Made by a program: the position numbers and the translations under genes. This document shows, piece after piece, positions 14,164 through 21,919 of a stretch of DNA of 22,984 bases. Under the pieces are notes generated by a model. That model did no database searches and was not told the DNA's origin. It was given only the letters and a program-made list of their open reading frames with translations. How positions within the stretch are numbered: the stretch's first letter is position 1; each line of letters opens with the position of its first letter. The DNA is from a virus: IMG/VR virus record IMGVR_UViG_3300030116_005029, positions 1 through 22,984 of that record; one strand, written 5' to 3'.

Positions 14164-15687
14164 ATGGCTCAACAACTGCAAAGCATTAATCTTGTAGCTC
14201 CGGCCTTTAAGGGTGTTAACACCGAAGACTCGCCGTTAGCACAAGATCCGTCTTTTGCTGAGATTGCAGATAACGCTGTAATCGACAAGCGAGGACGTAT
14301 TGCTGCACGTAAGGGCCATAGCGTTCTTACAACTACCAAGACTGTGCTTGGCACTGCCTCTATCCGAGCTATCAAAGAGTTTAGGGATGACGGTGGCAAC
14401 ACCAAAATATTCTCTGTGGGCAACAACAAGATCATTAGCGGTACAACTACGTTAGTTGATGAAACACCTGGCAGTTACACAATTACTGCTGACAACTGGA
14501 AGATGGTGACGTTTAACGACAAGATCTATTTTTTCCAGCGTGGGTTTCAGCCGCTTGTATATGACAACGCAGGAGGCTCTGTAATCACGCTTAGTAGCGT
14601 TTCTGGTGCGGCTGGCGTTACGAGTGCTATATACGGCAACGAAGTTCTAGCGGCCTATGGTCGGCTCTGGACGGCTGACTTTAGCACTAACAAATCTACT
14701 ATTTACTGGTCTGATCTGCTTATTGGGCATGACTGGTCTGGTGGTACTAGCGGCAATATTGATATCTCAAAGGTATGGCCTGACGGTTATGACGAGATTG
14801 TTGCGCTGGCGGCACACAATGGATTGCTAATTATCTTTGGTAAGCACAGCATCATTGCGTATCAGGGAGCAGAGGCTCCTGCCACCATGTCAATCGCAGA
14901 CACTGTAGCGGGTGTTGGCTGTGTTGACAGAGATACCGTGCAGTACACCGGCACAGACGTGCTGTTCTTGTCGCATACAGGACTTAAGAGCTTTGGTCGG
15001 ACAATCCAAGAAAAGTCTTTGCCGATTAGCAGTCTGTCTAACAACATTACGAAAGACATTATTGCCGCACTACAAAACGAAACAGAGTTTTTTAGGTCGG
15101 TATATAGCCCAGAAGAAGGTTTCTATCTACTGACCTTCACAGGGCAAGACGTAACGTACTGCTTTGATGTGCGAGGCACATTAGAGAATGGCTCATACCG
15201 TGTAACACGCTGGCCTTCTACAGGCTTTACAGCGTATGCCCGATTGGAAAATGGTGACCTACAGATAGGTACAACCAACGGGATTAGCAAGTACACAGGG
15301 TATAGCGATAACGCAGAAGGCTATCGTTTTAAGTACTACAGCCCAAGTCTGACCTTTGGCGATAGTTCTCGCATCAAGATTCTTAAGAAGTTAAAGCCCA
15401 CCCTTGTCGGTGCAAACAGCGCAACCGTATTCCTTAAGTGGGCTTATGACTTCGATACAACTTATTCAACTGCTGAATTTACTGTCGGCACACAAATCAC
15501 CGGCTTCTACGGTGAAAGCGAATACACAACGGTTGAATTCACGGGTGGTGAGCTTACAAGCCAACGTAGTTTGAACACCACAGGATATGGGACAAGTGTT
15601 CAGGTAGGTCTGGAATCAGAAATTGATGGATCGCCCTTATCACTACAAGAAATTAACGTAATGGCTTTGATAGGTAAGCTACTTTAA
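14164..15687 (+). CDS. Tail nozzle, beta-propeller type (507 aa)
   Basis: The protein opens MAQQLQSINLVAPAFKGVNTEDSP and IADNAVIDKRGRIAARKGHSVL, the pattern of nozzle/stabilisation proteins of short-tailed phages (T7 gp12 / P22 gp10 functional class). The remainder is beta-rich with propeller-like blades: VGNNKIISGT, WKMVTFNDKIYFFQRG, AAYGRLWTADF, IYWSDL, LIIFGKHSIIAYQG, VLFLSHTGLKSFGR. I chose ATG 14164, with AGGA upstream. An in-frame ATG at 14116 would overlap the adaptor by 47 bases and add 16 residues unlike the family start. It would build the tube below the adaptor, gating DNA and anchoring fibres. No catalytic motif is seen. Confidence 0.82.
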   Translation: MAQQLQSINLVAPAFKGVNTEDSPLAQDPSFAEIADNAVIDKRGRIAARKGHSVLTTTKTVLGTASIRAIKEFRDDGGNTKIFSVGNNKIISGTTTLVDETPGSYTITADNWKMVTFNDKIYFFQRGFQPLVYDNAGGSVITLSSVSGAAGVTSAIYGNEVLAAYGRLWTADFSTNKSTIYWSDLLIGHDWSGGTSGNIDISKVWPDGYDEIVALAAHNGLLIIFGKHSIIAYQGAEAPATMSIADTVAGVGCVDRDTVQYTGTDVLFLSHTGLKSFGRTIQEKSLPISSLSNNITKDIIAALQNETEFFRSVYSPEEGFYLLTFTGQDVTYCFDVRGTLENGSYRVTRWPSTGFTAYARLENGDLQIGTTNGISKYTGYSDNAEGYRFKYYSPSLTFGDSSRIKILKKLKPTLVGANSATVFLKWAYDFDTTYSTAEFTVGTQITGFYGESEYTTVEFTGGELTSQRSLNTTGYGTSVQVGLESEIDGSPLSLQEINVMALIGKLL

Positions 15688-15700
15688 CTAGGAGACAACT

Positions 15701-17053
15701 ATGGTTGTTAATCAACGCACAGGTAATGCCGCCTTATCAGGCTCTAGCAATGCTGGGGTTATTGGCATGGACGAGATAATGGGCATGGCTGGAGCTTCGG
15801 ATCCTAGTGCCCTTGGTCAAATAGGGGCTGGATTAGGCGATATCTTTAGCGGTCTAATGGGGGCTGGACAATCCATCTTGTCTTCTCCTGATGCGCTTAC
15901 GGGTATTGCTGGTGGCTTGCTTACCAAAGAAGCGTATGACCGACTTAGTGGTATTGGTGAGCAGGCTAAACGTGAAGCAATGGGGATTGCAGAGCGTGGA
16001 CAAATGGAGTCTGAGTTTAGGCCGTTTACGGTGACTACTCCTACCGGCGCTATGTTTACTGCGCGTATGGGTGGTCAGCCTATGGTTAGGCCAATGCCTG
16101 TACAAGGTGGTAGGGACTTTTTGCCTACACCACCCATAGTAACGCCGATAGATCCACCTTCTATGGTGCTTCCTGAGCAACCCACACTAGGCAGGCCTGG
16201 CATGGTTACACCTCAGCCAATACGAGGCGGAAGAGACTTTTTGCCAACTCCTCCAATGGTACAGCCAATAGTTGCTCCTGGTGTAGACCCAAGACGAGAT
16301 TCACAGCCTATAGCTGATGCTGTACAGCCACCTATGGCACCGACTGGTGAAGGTCTCGAAATAGGTATGACGCTTTCTCCTGAAGAACAAGCACTGCAAC
16401 GACAGTTGTTAGGTGGTGCTGGTGGATTCTTCGGTCAAGCAATGCAACCTACCGTAGATCGTGAGCAGACTGTATTTGAGCGTATACGGGCCGCACAGCG
16501 CCCTGAAGAAGAACGGCAACGTTTAGCGCTCGAAGAGCGTTTAGCGGCTCAGGGGCGATTAGGAACATCCTCAGCGGCCTTTGGTGGTGCTACGCCAGAA
16601 CTTCTAGCGCAACAAACAGCCATCGGTGAAGCGCGTAATCGGGCAATGTTGAGCGCAATGCAACAGGCGCAAGCAGAGCAAGCACAGCAAGCGGCACTAG
16701 GCGGTCAGTTCTTGGGCGCTGGTTACTTACCACAGCAACAATTAATTGCGGCATTACAGCCTGGTTTGATTCAACAGGAGCTTGCACAGCAAGCACAGCA
16801 GTTTGGTACAGGACTCTTTGGTGAAACTGCACTGTCTGGTATCGAAGCGCAGTTACTTGCAGAACAGGCACGAGCTAACTTACTGGGCGGGATTGGTAGT
16901 AACCTAATTACTGGTCTTATCAACCAGCAGCGTGCCGCCGCCGCACAACCAGGTGGTGGAACATCAGGGTTAGGTGGTTTATTTGGTGATATCGTTGGTG
17001 GTCTTGGCAATGTAGGATCAGGCATTGGACGACTCTTAGGAATTGGAGATTAA
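15701..17053 (+). CDS. Internal virion / ejection protein candidate 1 (450 aa)
   Basis: A 450-residue Gly/Ala/Gln/Pro-rich protein. The N-terminal third is hydrophobic and glycine-rich (GQIGAGLGDIFSGLMGAGQSI...). A Pro-rich linker with two copies of GGRDFLPTPP (residues 136-145 and 176-185, 40 residues apart) follows. Then comes a long Gln/Ala-rich helical region with VFERIRAAQRPEEERQRLALEERLAAQGRLGTSSAAFGG, a pattern I have seen in marine phage internal proteins. The C-terminus is again Gly-rich (GLGGLFGDIVGGLGNVGSG), as in membrane-active proteins. AGGAG precedes the start. Size and position after the nozzle match P22 gp7/gp20 or T7 internal proteins that are ejected to form a trans-envelope channel. 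The function is inferred. Confidence 0.82.
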   Translation: MVVNQRTGNAALSGSSNAGVIGMDEIMGMAGASDPSALGQIGAGLGDIFSGLMGAGQSILSSPDALTGIAGGLLTKEAYDRLSGIGEQAKREAMGIAERGQMESEFRPFTVTTPTGAMFTARMGGQPMVRPMPVQGGRDFLPTPPIVTPIDPPSMVLPEQPTLGRPGMVTPQPIRGGRDFLPTPPMVQPIVAPGVDPRRDSQPIADAVQPPMAPTGEGLEIGMTLSPEEQALQRQLLGGAGGFFGQAMQPTVDREQTVFERIRAAQRPEEERQRLALEERLAAQGRLGTSSAAFGGATPELLAQQTAIGEARNRAMLSAMQQAQAEQAQQAALGGQFLGAGYLPQQQLIAALQPGLIQQELAQQAQQFGTGLFGETALSGIEAQLLAEQARANLLGGIGSNLITGLINQQRAAAAQPGGGTSGLGGLFGDIVGGLGNVGSGIGRLLGIGD

Positions 17054-17055
17054 TT

Positions 17056-18138
17056 ATGGCTAAGTATTCAACACAGTTTTTAAGAGCAATGACTCAGCCC
17101 TCATATCAAGAGGGTCTGTTTACTGCCGCTAGAGAATTAGGTGGTTTGCGTGGGCGATTAGATGAAGAGCGTCGTCAGGCAGAGCTTGAAAGGCAAGAAA
17201 AAGAAAAGCTTGCTAAACAACGTCAGTATCAAGCCAATCTACTTTCTTTGGGGGCCTCAGGCACATTTGATCCTGAAATGTTAAAGGGCGCATTAGGTGG
17301 TGCGGCAGAGCTAGAAATAAGTCCAGTAGCGGCGGCTCAAGCAATATCTGCGGGCCGACAAATGGCGCCCAAAAGAACTTTAACAAGATCTGAGTATTTT
17401 TCTAAAAACCCCAATGAGTTAGCAAACCTTTATAAGAATTTTAAGGGTGAGTCAGTTGATAGATTTCTTGCGGGAACAGGGCCTCTTCAGGTTTTAGATG
17501 ATAAAGAGGATGCCAAAAAACTTTCTTCTCACGGACAGAGATTGATTGAGCAAGGAATGATTGAGGATTCAGATGAATTTAGACAAGCAATGAAAGACTA
17601 CAACGAATCTCTTGTAAGCGGCAAAGCAAAAGGAATGACTTATAAAGGCCCGCTTGAGCAAACTCAGTTCTTAACAGACGAGTTTCGCAAGCATCCTTTT
17701 TATCAATCAATCGTTGATCAACTATCTAAAGTAAACTTAGCAGAGAGTCTTGCTCCTGGGGTTGAAGAGGGAAATTCCGAGCAGATTAGGTTGATGGAAA
17801 GAACGATATCGGAGCTTTATAACTCAGACAGCCGAGCGGCTTCTGAAATTGACAGGCTACTTCAGGGAAGGGGCATAAAAAGAGACTTTGCTGATTGGGT
17901 GTCAACTGCCGTAGCGGGTGATGTTAGTCCAGAAACAAAACAAGCCTTGCAAGAGATATTGAAAACTTCAAAGATTAGACTTCGGGCTATGCAGTCAGCC
18001 GCAGTTAAGTCGATATCGGATTCATATGGAGATTTTGTTAGCGAAAAAGTAATAAAGTCTTGGGTTGAAAAAAACAAGGACGCTCAAATTTTAGAAACTT
18101 TGACGGGTGATGAAGTTATAAGCATCTATCTTAAATAA
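17056..18138 (+). CDS. Internal virion / ejection protein candidate 2 (360 aa)
   Basis: A 360-residue helical protein starting MAKYSTQFLRAMTQPSYQEGLFTAARELGGLRGRLDEERR, with a strongly charged coiled-coil stretch (about 28-58). It continues with a mixed helical body containing AELEISPVAAAQAISAGRQ, LIEQGMIEDSDEFRQAMKDYN, and a C-terminal helix-rich part ending EVISIYLK. It starts two bases after the previous stop, with GGAG at 17045-17048. No enzyme motif is visible, in particular no transglycosylase Glu motif. As the second of three consecutive large genes after the nozzle it is probably an internal core component. From here to 20940 the coding sequence is visibly more A-rich than the head genes. 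Confidence 0.82.
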   Translation: MAKYSTQFLRAMTQPSYQEGLFTAARELGGLRGRLDEERRQAELERQEKEKLAKQRQYQANLLSLGASGTFDPEMLKGALGGAAELEISPVAAAQAISAGRQMAPKRTLTRSEYFSKNPNELANLYKNFKGESVDRFLAGTGPLQVLDDKEDAKKLSSHGQRLIEQGMIEDSDEFRQAMKDYNESLVSGKAKGMTYKGPLEQTQFLTDEFRKHPFYQSIVDQLSKVNLAESLAPGVEEGNSEQIRLMERTISELYNSDSRAASEIDRLLQGRGIKRDFADWVSTAVAGDVSPETKQALQEILKTSKIRLRAMQSAAVKSISDSYGDFVSEKVIKSWVEKNKDAQILETLTGDEVISIYLK

Positions 18139-18165
18139 GTAGGGCTAGTCACAAGGATTTAAGCA

Positions 18166-20940
18166 ATGTCAATTAACAAACAGTATAGTTATGAAGAAGC
18201 GGTAACAGCTATGACAAACGCTCATAATGCTGGTGACTTTGATAGCGCAAAAAAAATAGCAAATTACATCAAACAAAACGGCCTTCAACCCGCTGAGGAG
18301 CCTGTTGATATCGTAAAAGTAGATGGGTCAGAAAAAGAATCCTCTAGCTACGCAATAGACAAAATTAAATCCGGTGCGGCTGATTTTGTTTTTTCTGCTT
18401 TGAGTCAAAATGACCAAGTTTTGAGTTTGGCGCTAGGCTTAGACGATAAAGACTATTTTGGGGAAGACGGAACATACGACAGAGAAAGGTACGAAAGAGA
18501 CAAGCAAGCCGCCATTCAGAATGCTAAAGAAGAGTTTTTTGGGTATGACGGAATTAAGCCAGCATCAGAGGTCGAAAGGTATCTTGGAACAGCTTTAGAG
18601 TCGGTTGTTGCTGAAGGGCCTTTGGCTTTTGTTGGAGGGAGAGGTCTTTTTGGTAGCGCAAAAGAGCTTCTGCACTCCTATGCCGCCTCCTTATTGGGTC
18701 AGGTTGGCGCGGAAGCTGGTGCAATGACAGCACGAGCTTTGGGCGGGGGAGAAACCGCCCAGACATTGGCAGCTGGGGTTGGCGGCCTTGCTGGATCGAC
18801 TATAACAATACCTGGAAGAGCCGCGCTAGGCGCGGGAGCAGAGGTCGTTTCTAGAGCCGCATCAGAAAGAAAGCGAATAAATCAAAGTGTAGACTCTGCA
18901 ACTGATTATGTTGCAGGCTCAGAGGTAAAGCAGTTAATTGACAAGGCAACTCAAATTCAACCAGAGATAGATGACGTATTGAAAGCAACGGTTGATCTTC
19001 AAGATGAAATTCCAGGATTAATAGTGCCTCCCGTCGCGGCACTAGCTGAAAATCCTATTTACAGAAAAAACACAGAATACTTGTTAAGAACAAATCCTGA
19101 GTTTTACGCTTCAGCTAAAAAATCTTTGTCAGATGCAAGGAGTGTAATTGACGCAAGAAAAGAGGCCCTATTTGGCCAGTCTGGCCCTGCCGCGGATGCT
19201 CAGTTAAAAGCAAGGCTTCCGCAAAATTATGAGAAAGATATCAGGTCAGCAAAAAAACGAATTAACGCCATTGATGATGAGATATCGAAAGTCACTCAAT
19301 CTATACGCCTGTCCCCTAACTATCGTGACGTAGGAGAGAAGGCTAAATTCTTAATGAAAGCCAAAGAGGCAAGCATAAAAAAGAAGCTTAGCCCTAAATA
19401 CAAAAAGCTTTTCTCAGACGCTGAAAGCGCAGGCATCGAGTTTCCTGCAAGATCTGTCGGGGCAGTGCATCAGATGTACAAATCACTGCGATCTGAAGAT
19501 GTATTTGCTTCTTTTCCGTCTTTGACAAACAAGCTAAACAACCTTTGGTCTCCAAAGGAGATAGATCCAAGTCCAATCATTATTCCAGGAATGCCGCAAC
19601 CAAAAAGCAGAATGGAGTATCAAAGCGTTCCTTTGTCGGAAATGGACTCGCTAAAAAGGGCGCTAAATAAGGCTCTCAGGTCTACTAAAGATGAAAGCAC
19701 CGCAAGGATACTTACAAATCTAAAGAAAAGTCTCGATGGTGAAATAGCAAAGATGCCTGATGAGTTTTCTCAAGGATACAAAGATTTAGATCTTCAGTTT
19801 TATAGAGAGCTTGGTATACCTAAAAGTAAGGCAGAGATATCACAATTAGACTCTGCAAGGTTTTTAAGCTCTACTGGTAAATATCTTTCTAAGCCAGAGC
19901 AAGCATCGGAGTTTCTTGCATTTGTGGGGGATGCTGGAATTCCCGTGGTAAGAGATGCCATATTTATGAATATGCATGGTGGTGGACTAGTTGGAGGCGG
20001 CGTTTTTAGCGATGGGCTTGTTGACCCAAGGAAGCTTTCTTCATTTATAAACCAAAACATTCCTTTGATTAATTCTGTTCCAGGCTTACGTGATGAGCTT
20101 ACTAATGCCTCAAGACTTATTGATGGGCTTGTCTCTACAAAGGCTAGACTTGATGCGGAATACAACATTAAAGCAAAAGAGCTTGGAGAGGGATTTTATA
20201 GCGCATATCACAAGAAAGGCTTAGAGACTGTGGCCTCAGAAATACTTTCTTCTAGGTTAGATAGTCAAAAGTACCTAAAGGACATTAAAAACTTTGAGCC
20301 TGATACGGCAAAAATGGCAAAGCAAGCGGTTCGCGCCACTTTGCTTGAGAAGGCCATGAATTCAAGCTCATCAACAATTGATTTTGTTAACAAAAATTCT
20401 AAGGCTTTTTCCGACTGGTTTGGCCCCACTTACGCAAAAGATGTTCAGTCTATAGCCGAAGCATCAGACATTATTGCAAAAATTGACGTAGATAAGATGA
20501 GGTTTGCTATAGATTATGCGGGACAAGACATTCTTATGGAAAAGATAGGAATTGGAGGCCCACAGCTTCAATCAATATTGAGAGATCGAATAACAAACGG
20601 TCTTACAAAGCTCGCGATTATTGGCTCAAAGATAAGCACATCATCTGTTGCCGCAAAGCGAGACTCCAAGGTCATGGAGTTACTATTAAATCCAGAGGCT
20701 TTAGGCGTAATACGTAGAAGCGTTGAGTCTAAAAAATCAAAAATTTTAGATGAAAAAACACTGTCCAAAATTGGAATGGCTATAAACAATTCTGTTTACA
20801 GAGGTCTTTACTTTGGAACTACTGGGGTGGAAGAGGCGCTCAAAGAAGAGGTCGGCTTGGAACTTCAGCCTGGAGTATCTTCGGCAACATTACTAACGCC
20901 AGTAGCGCCGATGCTTACTCAAGAAGTCAATCCCAGCTAA
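18166..20940 (+). CDS. Large internal virion / ejection protein candidate 3 (924 aa)
   Basis: A 924-residue protein. Its first 35 residues (YSYEEAVTAMTNAHNAGDFDSAKKIANYIK) carry the short helix pair with 'A..AGD...A..IA' that opens many phage core and transglycosylase proteins. Residues about 145-230 are Gly/Ala-rich and hydrophobic (FVGGRGLFGS, AASLLGQVGAEAGAMTARALGGG, AAGVGGLAG), fitting a membrane-inserting segment. The remainder is long helical rod with Lys/Ser/Asp-rich segments (e.g. ARSVIDARKEALFG, LKRALNKALRSTKDE). I see no lysozyme or protease active site. AAGGA lies upstream of ATG. As the last late gene it would be the largest ejected protein (T7 gp16 / P22 gp16 position). The gene ends convergent to the minus-strand ninG-like gene, overlapping it by 14 bases. 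Confidence 0.83.
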   Translation: MSINKQYSYEEAVTAMTNAHNAGDFDSAKKIANYIKQNGLQPAEEPVDIVKVDGSEKESSSYAIDKIKSGAADFVFSALSQNDQVLSLALGLDDKDYFGEDGTYDRERYERDKQAAIQNAKEEFFGYDGIKPASEVERYLGTALESVVAEGPLAFVGGRGLFGSAKELLHSYAASLLGQVGAEAGAMTARALGGGETAQTLAAGVGGLAGSTITIPGRAALGAGAEVVSRAASERKRINQSVDSATDYVAGSEVKQLIDKATQIQPEIDDVLKATVDLQDEIPGLIVPPVAALAENPIYRKNTEYLLRTNPEFYASAKKSLSDARSVIDARKEALFGQSGPAADAQLKARLPQNYEKDIRSAKKRINAIDDEISKVTQSIRLSPNYRDVGEKAKFLMKAKEASIKKKLSPKYKKLFSDAESAGIEFPARSVGAVHQMYKSLRSEDVFASFPSLTNKLNNLWSPKEIDPSPIIIPGMPQPKSRMEYQSVPLSEMDSLKRALNKALRSTKDESTARILTNLKKSLDGEIAKMPDEFSQGYKDLDLQFYRELGIPKSKAEISQLDSARFLSSTGKYLSKPEQASEFLAFVGDAGIPVVRDAIFMNMHGGGLVGGGVFSDGLVDPRKLSSFINQNIPLINSVPGLRDELTNASRLIDGLVSTKARLDAEYNIKAKELGEGFYSAYHKKGLETVASEILSSRLDSQKYLKDIKNFEPDTAKMAKQAVRATLLEKAMNSSSSTIDFVNKNSKAFSDWFGPTYAKDVQSIAEASDIIAKIDVDKMRFAIDYAGQDILMEKIGIGGPQLQSILRDRITNGLTKLAIIGSKISTSSVAAKRDSKVMELLLNPEALGVIRRSVESKKSKILDEKTLSKIGMAINNSVYRGLYFGTTGVEEALKEEVGLELQPGVSSATLLTPVAPMLTQEVNPS

Positions 20941-21352
20941 CAAACTCCAACCACCCTGCTACCCCTGAGGCTCGTTCGTTCTCCATACGTGCGGCCTCAG
21001 TTTTATAGTGTTTAGCGATTAGCTTCTGCTCCTTGTTCATCCTCTTGCCAAGCTTGATGTCTTCCGCTTTTTCCCTAATTAACTCCAAGGCACCTTCGCC
21101 ATAGGTGTCAATATAGTGACGGACAAAGTAATCGGGGTTGCTACCGTACTTCTGGTGACAGCCGTAGCAGTGAGCGAAGGCATTCAGCGCATCGTACCGT
21201 ATACCCTTCTTTGACCGGCTGAAGTAGTGAGAGCAGTGCAGTCCCGTGCTGTTTGACTCGTACTGTGCGCCACATCCCTGGCACTTGAAGTCATTACGTA
21301 GCCTGACGCATCTACTGAACCAATGATCTGCCGCTGTTCTTTTTAACTTCAC
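20927..21352 (-). CDS. NinG/Rap-like recombination nuclease (HNH/zinc, 141 aa)
   Basis: A 141-residue protein with a zinc HNH-type core: C24xxC27 (FKCQGCG), then HCSHYFSRSKKGIRYDALNAFAHCYGCHQKYG with H39/C40/H42, N57, C62, C65 and H66. This is the arrangement of NinG/Rap proteins, which in lambda-type phages cut branched DNA during Red-type recombination. The second half is helical and basic (REKAEDIKLGKRMNKEQKLIAKHYKTEAARMEN), fitting DNA binding. The start is GTG at 21352, sharing a four-base GTGA overlap with the stop of the preceding NinB-like gene, with AAGGA upstream. The 3' end overlaps the last late gene tail to tail. Confident on family; the biochemical activity is by analogy. Confidence 0.86.
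   Translation of the reverse strand: MKLKRTAADHWFSRCVRLRNDFKCQGCGAQYESNSTGLHCSHYFSRSKKGIRYDALNAFAHCYGCHQKYGSNPDYFVRHYIDTYGEGALELIREKAEDIKLGKRMNKEQKLIAKHYKTEAARMENERASGVAGWLEFVSWD
20965..21004 (+). terminator. Hairpin terminator for the late transcript, inside the ninG-like gene
   Basis: CTGAGGC (20965-20971) and GCCTCAG (20994-21000) form a perfect seven-base stem with a 22-base loop, followed at once by TTTT (21001-21004). It lies 24 bases after the stop of the 924-residue gene, in the correct orientation to end plus-strand late transcripts. It is also coding sequence of the opposite gene. The loop is long and the T-run short, so it may be weak. Confidence 0.42.
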
Positions 21353-21774
21353 TTTAATTCATCCTTTAGTTGTTGAGGGAATGGCACATAGATCTGTTTG
21401 TTCTCTGAGAGCCACCTGATTAGCACCTCAGCGGTCTCTGAGAGTTCAGCAGGGGTAAGCTTGGTGGTAGTCTCTTTGTTAAACATGGCCTTTGCAGTGG
21501 GCTTGTAGAGCATCTCCTTTACCAGCACCTCAGTAAACGGTATCTCAAAGTTATCACTGAAGGGGTGCCGTACCCAGTATCCAGCATCGTTTAGCTCAAT
21601 GGCTATCTGCCTGAACCACAGGTGCATGGCGTTGTTCTGCCGGTCACTGCGCGTAGTGTCCTTGATTGAGTACATGACGTGCTTGCCATCCTCATACTGC
21701 TTCTTAACGAAGCTAATAAAGAACTTCAGCTTGTTTTTGTTATCGACTATCCAGCGATGTGCAGGGTCTGTCAT
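21349..21774 (-). CDS. NinB-like recombination-associated protein (141 aa)
   Basis: A 141-residue protein with KDTTRSDRQNNAMHLWFRQIAIELNDAGYWVRHPF, then FTEVLVKEMLYKPTAKAMFNKETTTKLTPAELSETAEVLIRWLSE and a YVPFP end. The R.....QN..MH.WF.QIA..LN..G pattern plus the late helix is that of a widespread phage family next to NinG, often called NinB-like. NinB of lambda (Orf) binds ssDNA and SSB and helps RecA-type loading. The N-terminus here (AHRWIVDNKNKLKFF) supports an OB-less helical/beta domain. Start: ATG 21774 with GGAG five bases upstream. The gene pairs directly with the NinG-like gene. Its precise match to the NinB family needs a profile search, so it is called NinB-like only. Confidence 0.72.
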   Translation of the reverse strand: MTDPAHRWIVDNKNKLKFFISFVKKQYEDGKHVMYSIKDTTRSDRQNNAMHLWFRQIAIELNDAGYWVRHPFSDNFEIPFTEVLVKEMLYKPTAKAMFNKETTTKLTPAELSETAEVLIRWLSENKQIYVPFPQQLKDELK

Positions 21775-21789
21775 ATCATCTCCATTCAG

Positions 21790-21919
21790 TTTGCCCAGTT
21801 TGCCCAGTTTGCCCAGAAATCCCCCAATGCCCTTGTTTTAGGGGGCGGGTTAGATGCCCAAACATAGGGGTGGGGGGTTAAACTTGGGCTTTAGGGGCAG
21901 ACGGGGCATTCTGGGCATT
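21790..21919. repeat. Intergenic repeat region: TGCCCA / TGGGC motifs and G-tracts
   Basis: The 145-bp gap between the ATPase and NinB-like genes holds three perfect 9-bp direct repeats TTTGCCCAG (21790-21816). TGCCCA follows again at 21855-21860. The motif then recurs inverted: CTTGGGCT at 21883-21890 and two 9-bp-spaced GGGCATTC units around 21903-21919. A perfect GCCCAA/TTGGGC inverted pair (21856-21861 and 21884-21889) encloses the tract AGGGGTGGGGGG. CCCCC (21821-21825) can pair with GGGGG (21841-21845). No ORF over 30 codons looks credible here. Iterons, an operator or a replication origin are the likely readings; no promoter is clear. Confidence 0.75.
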
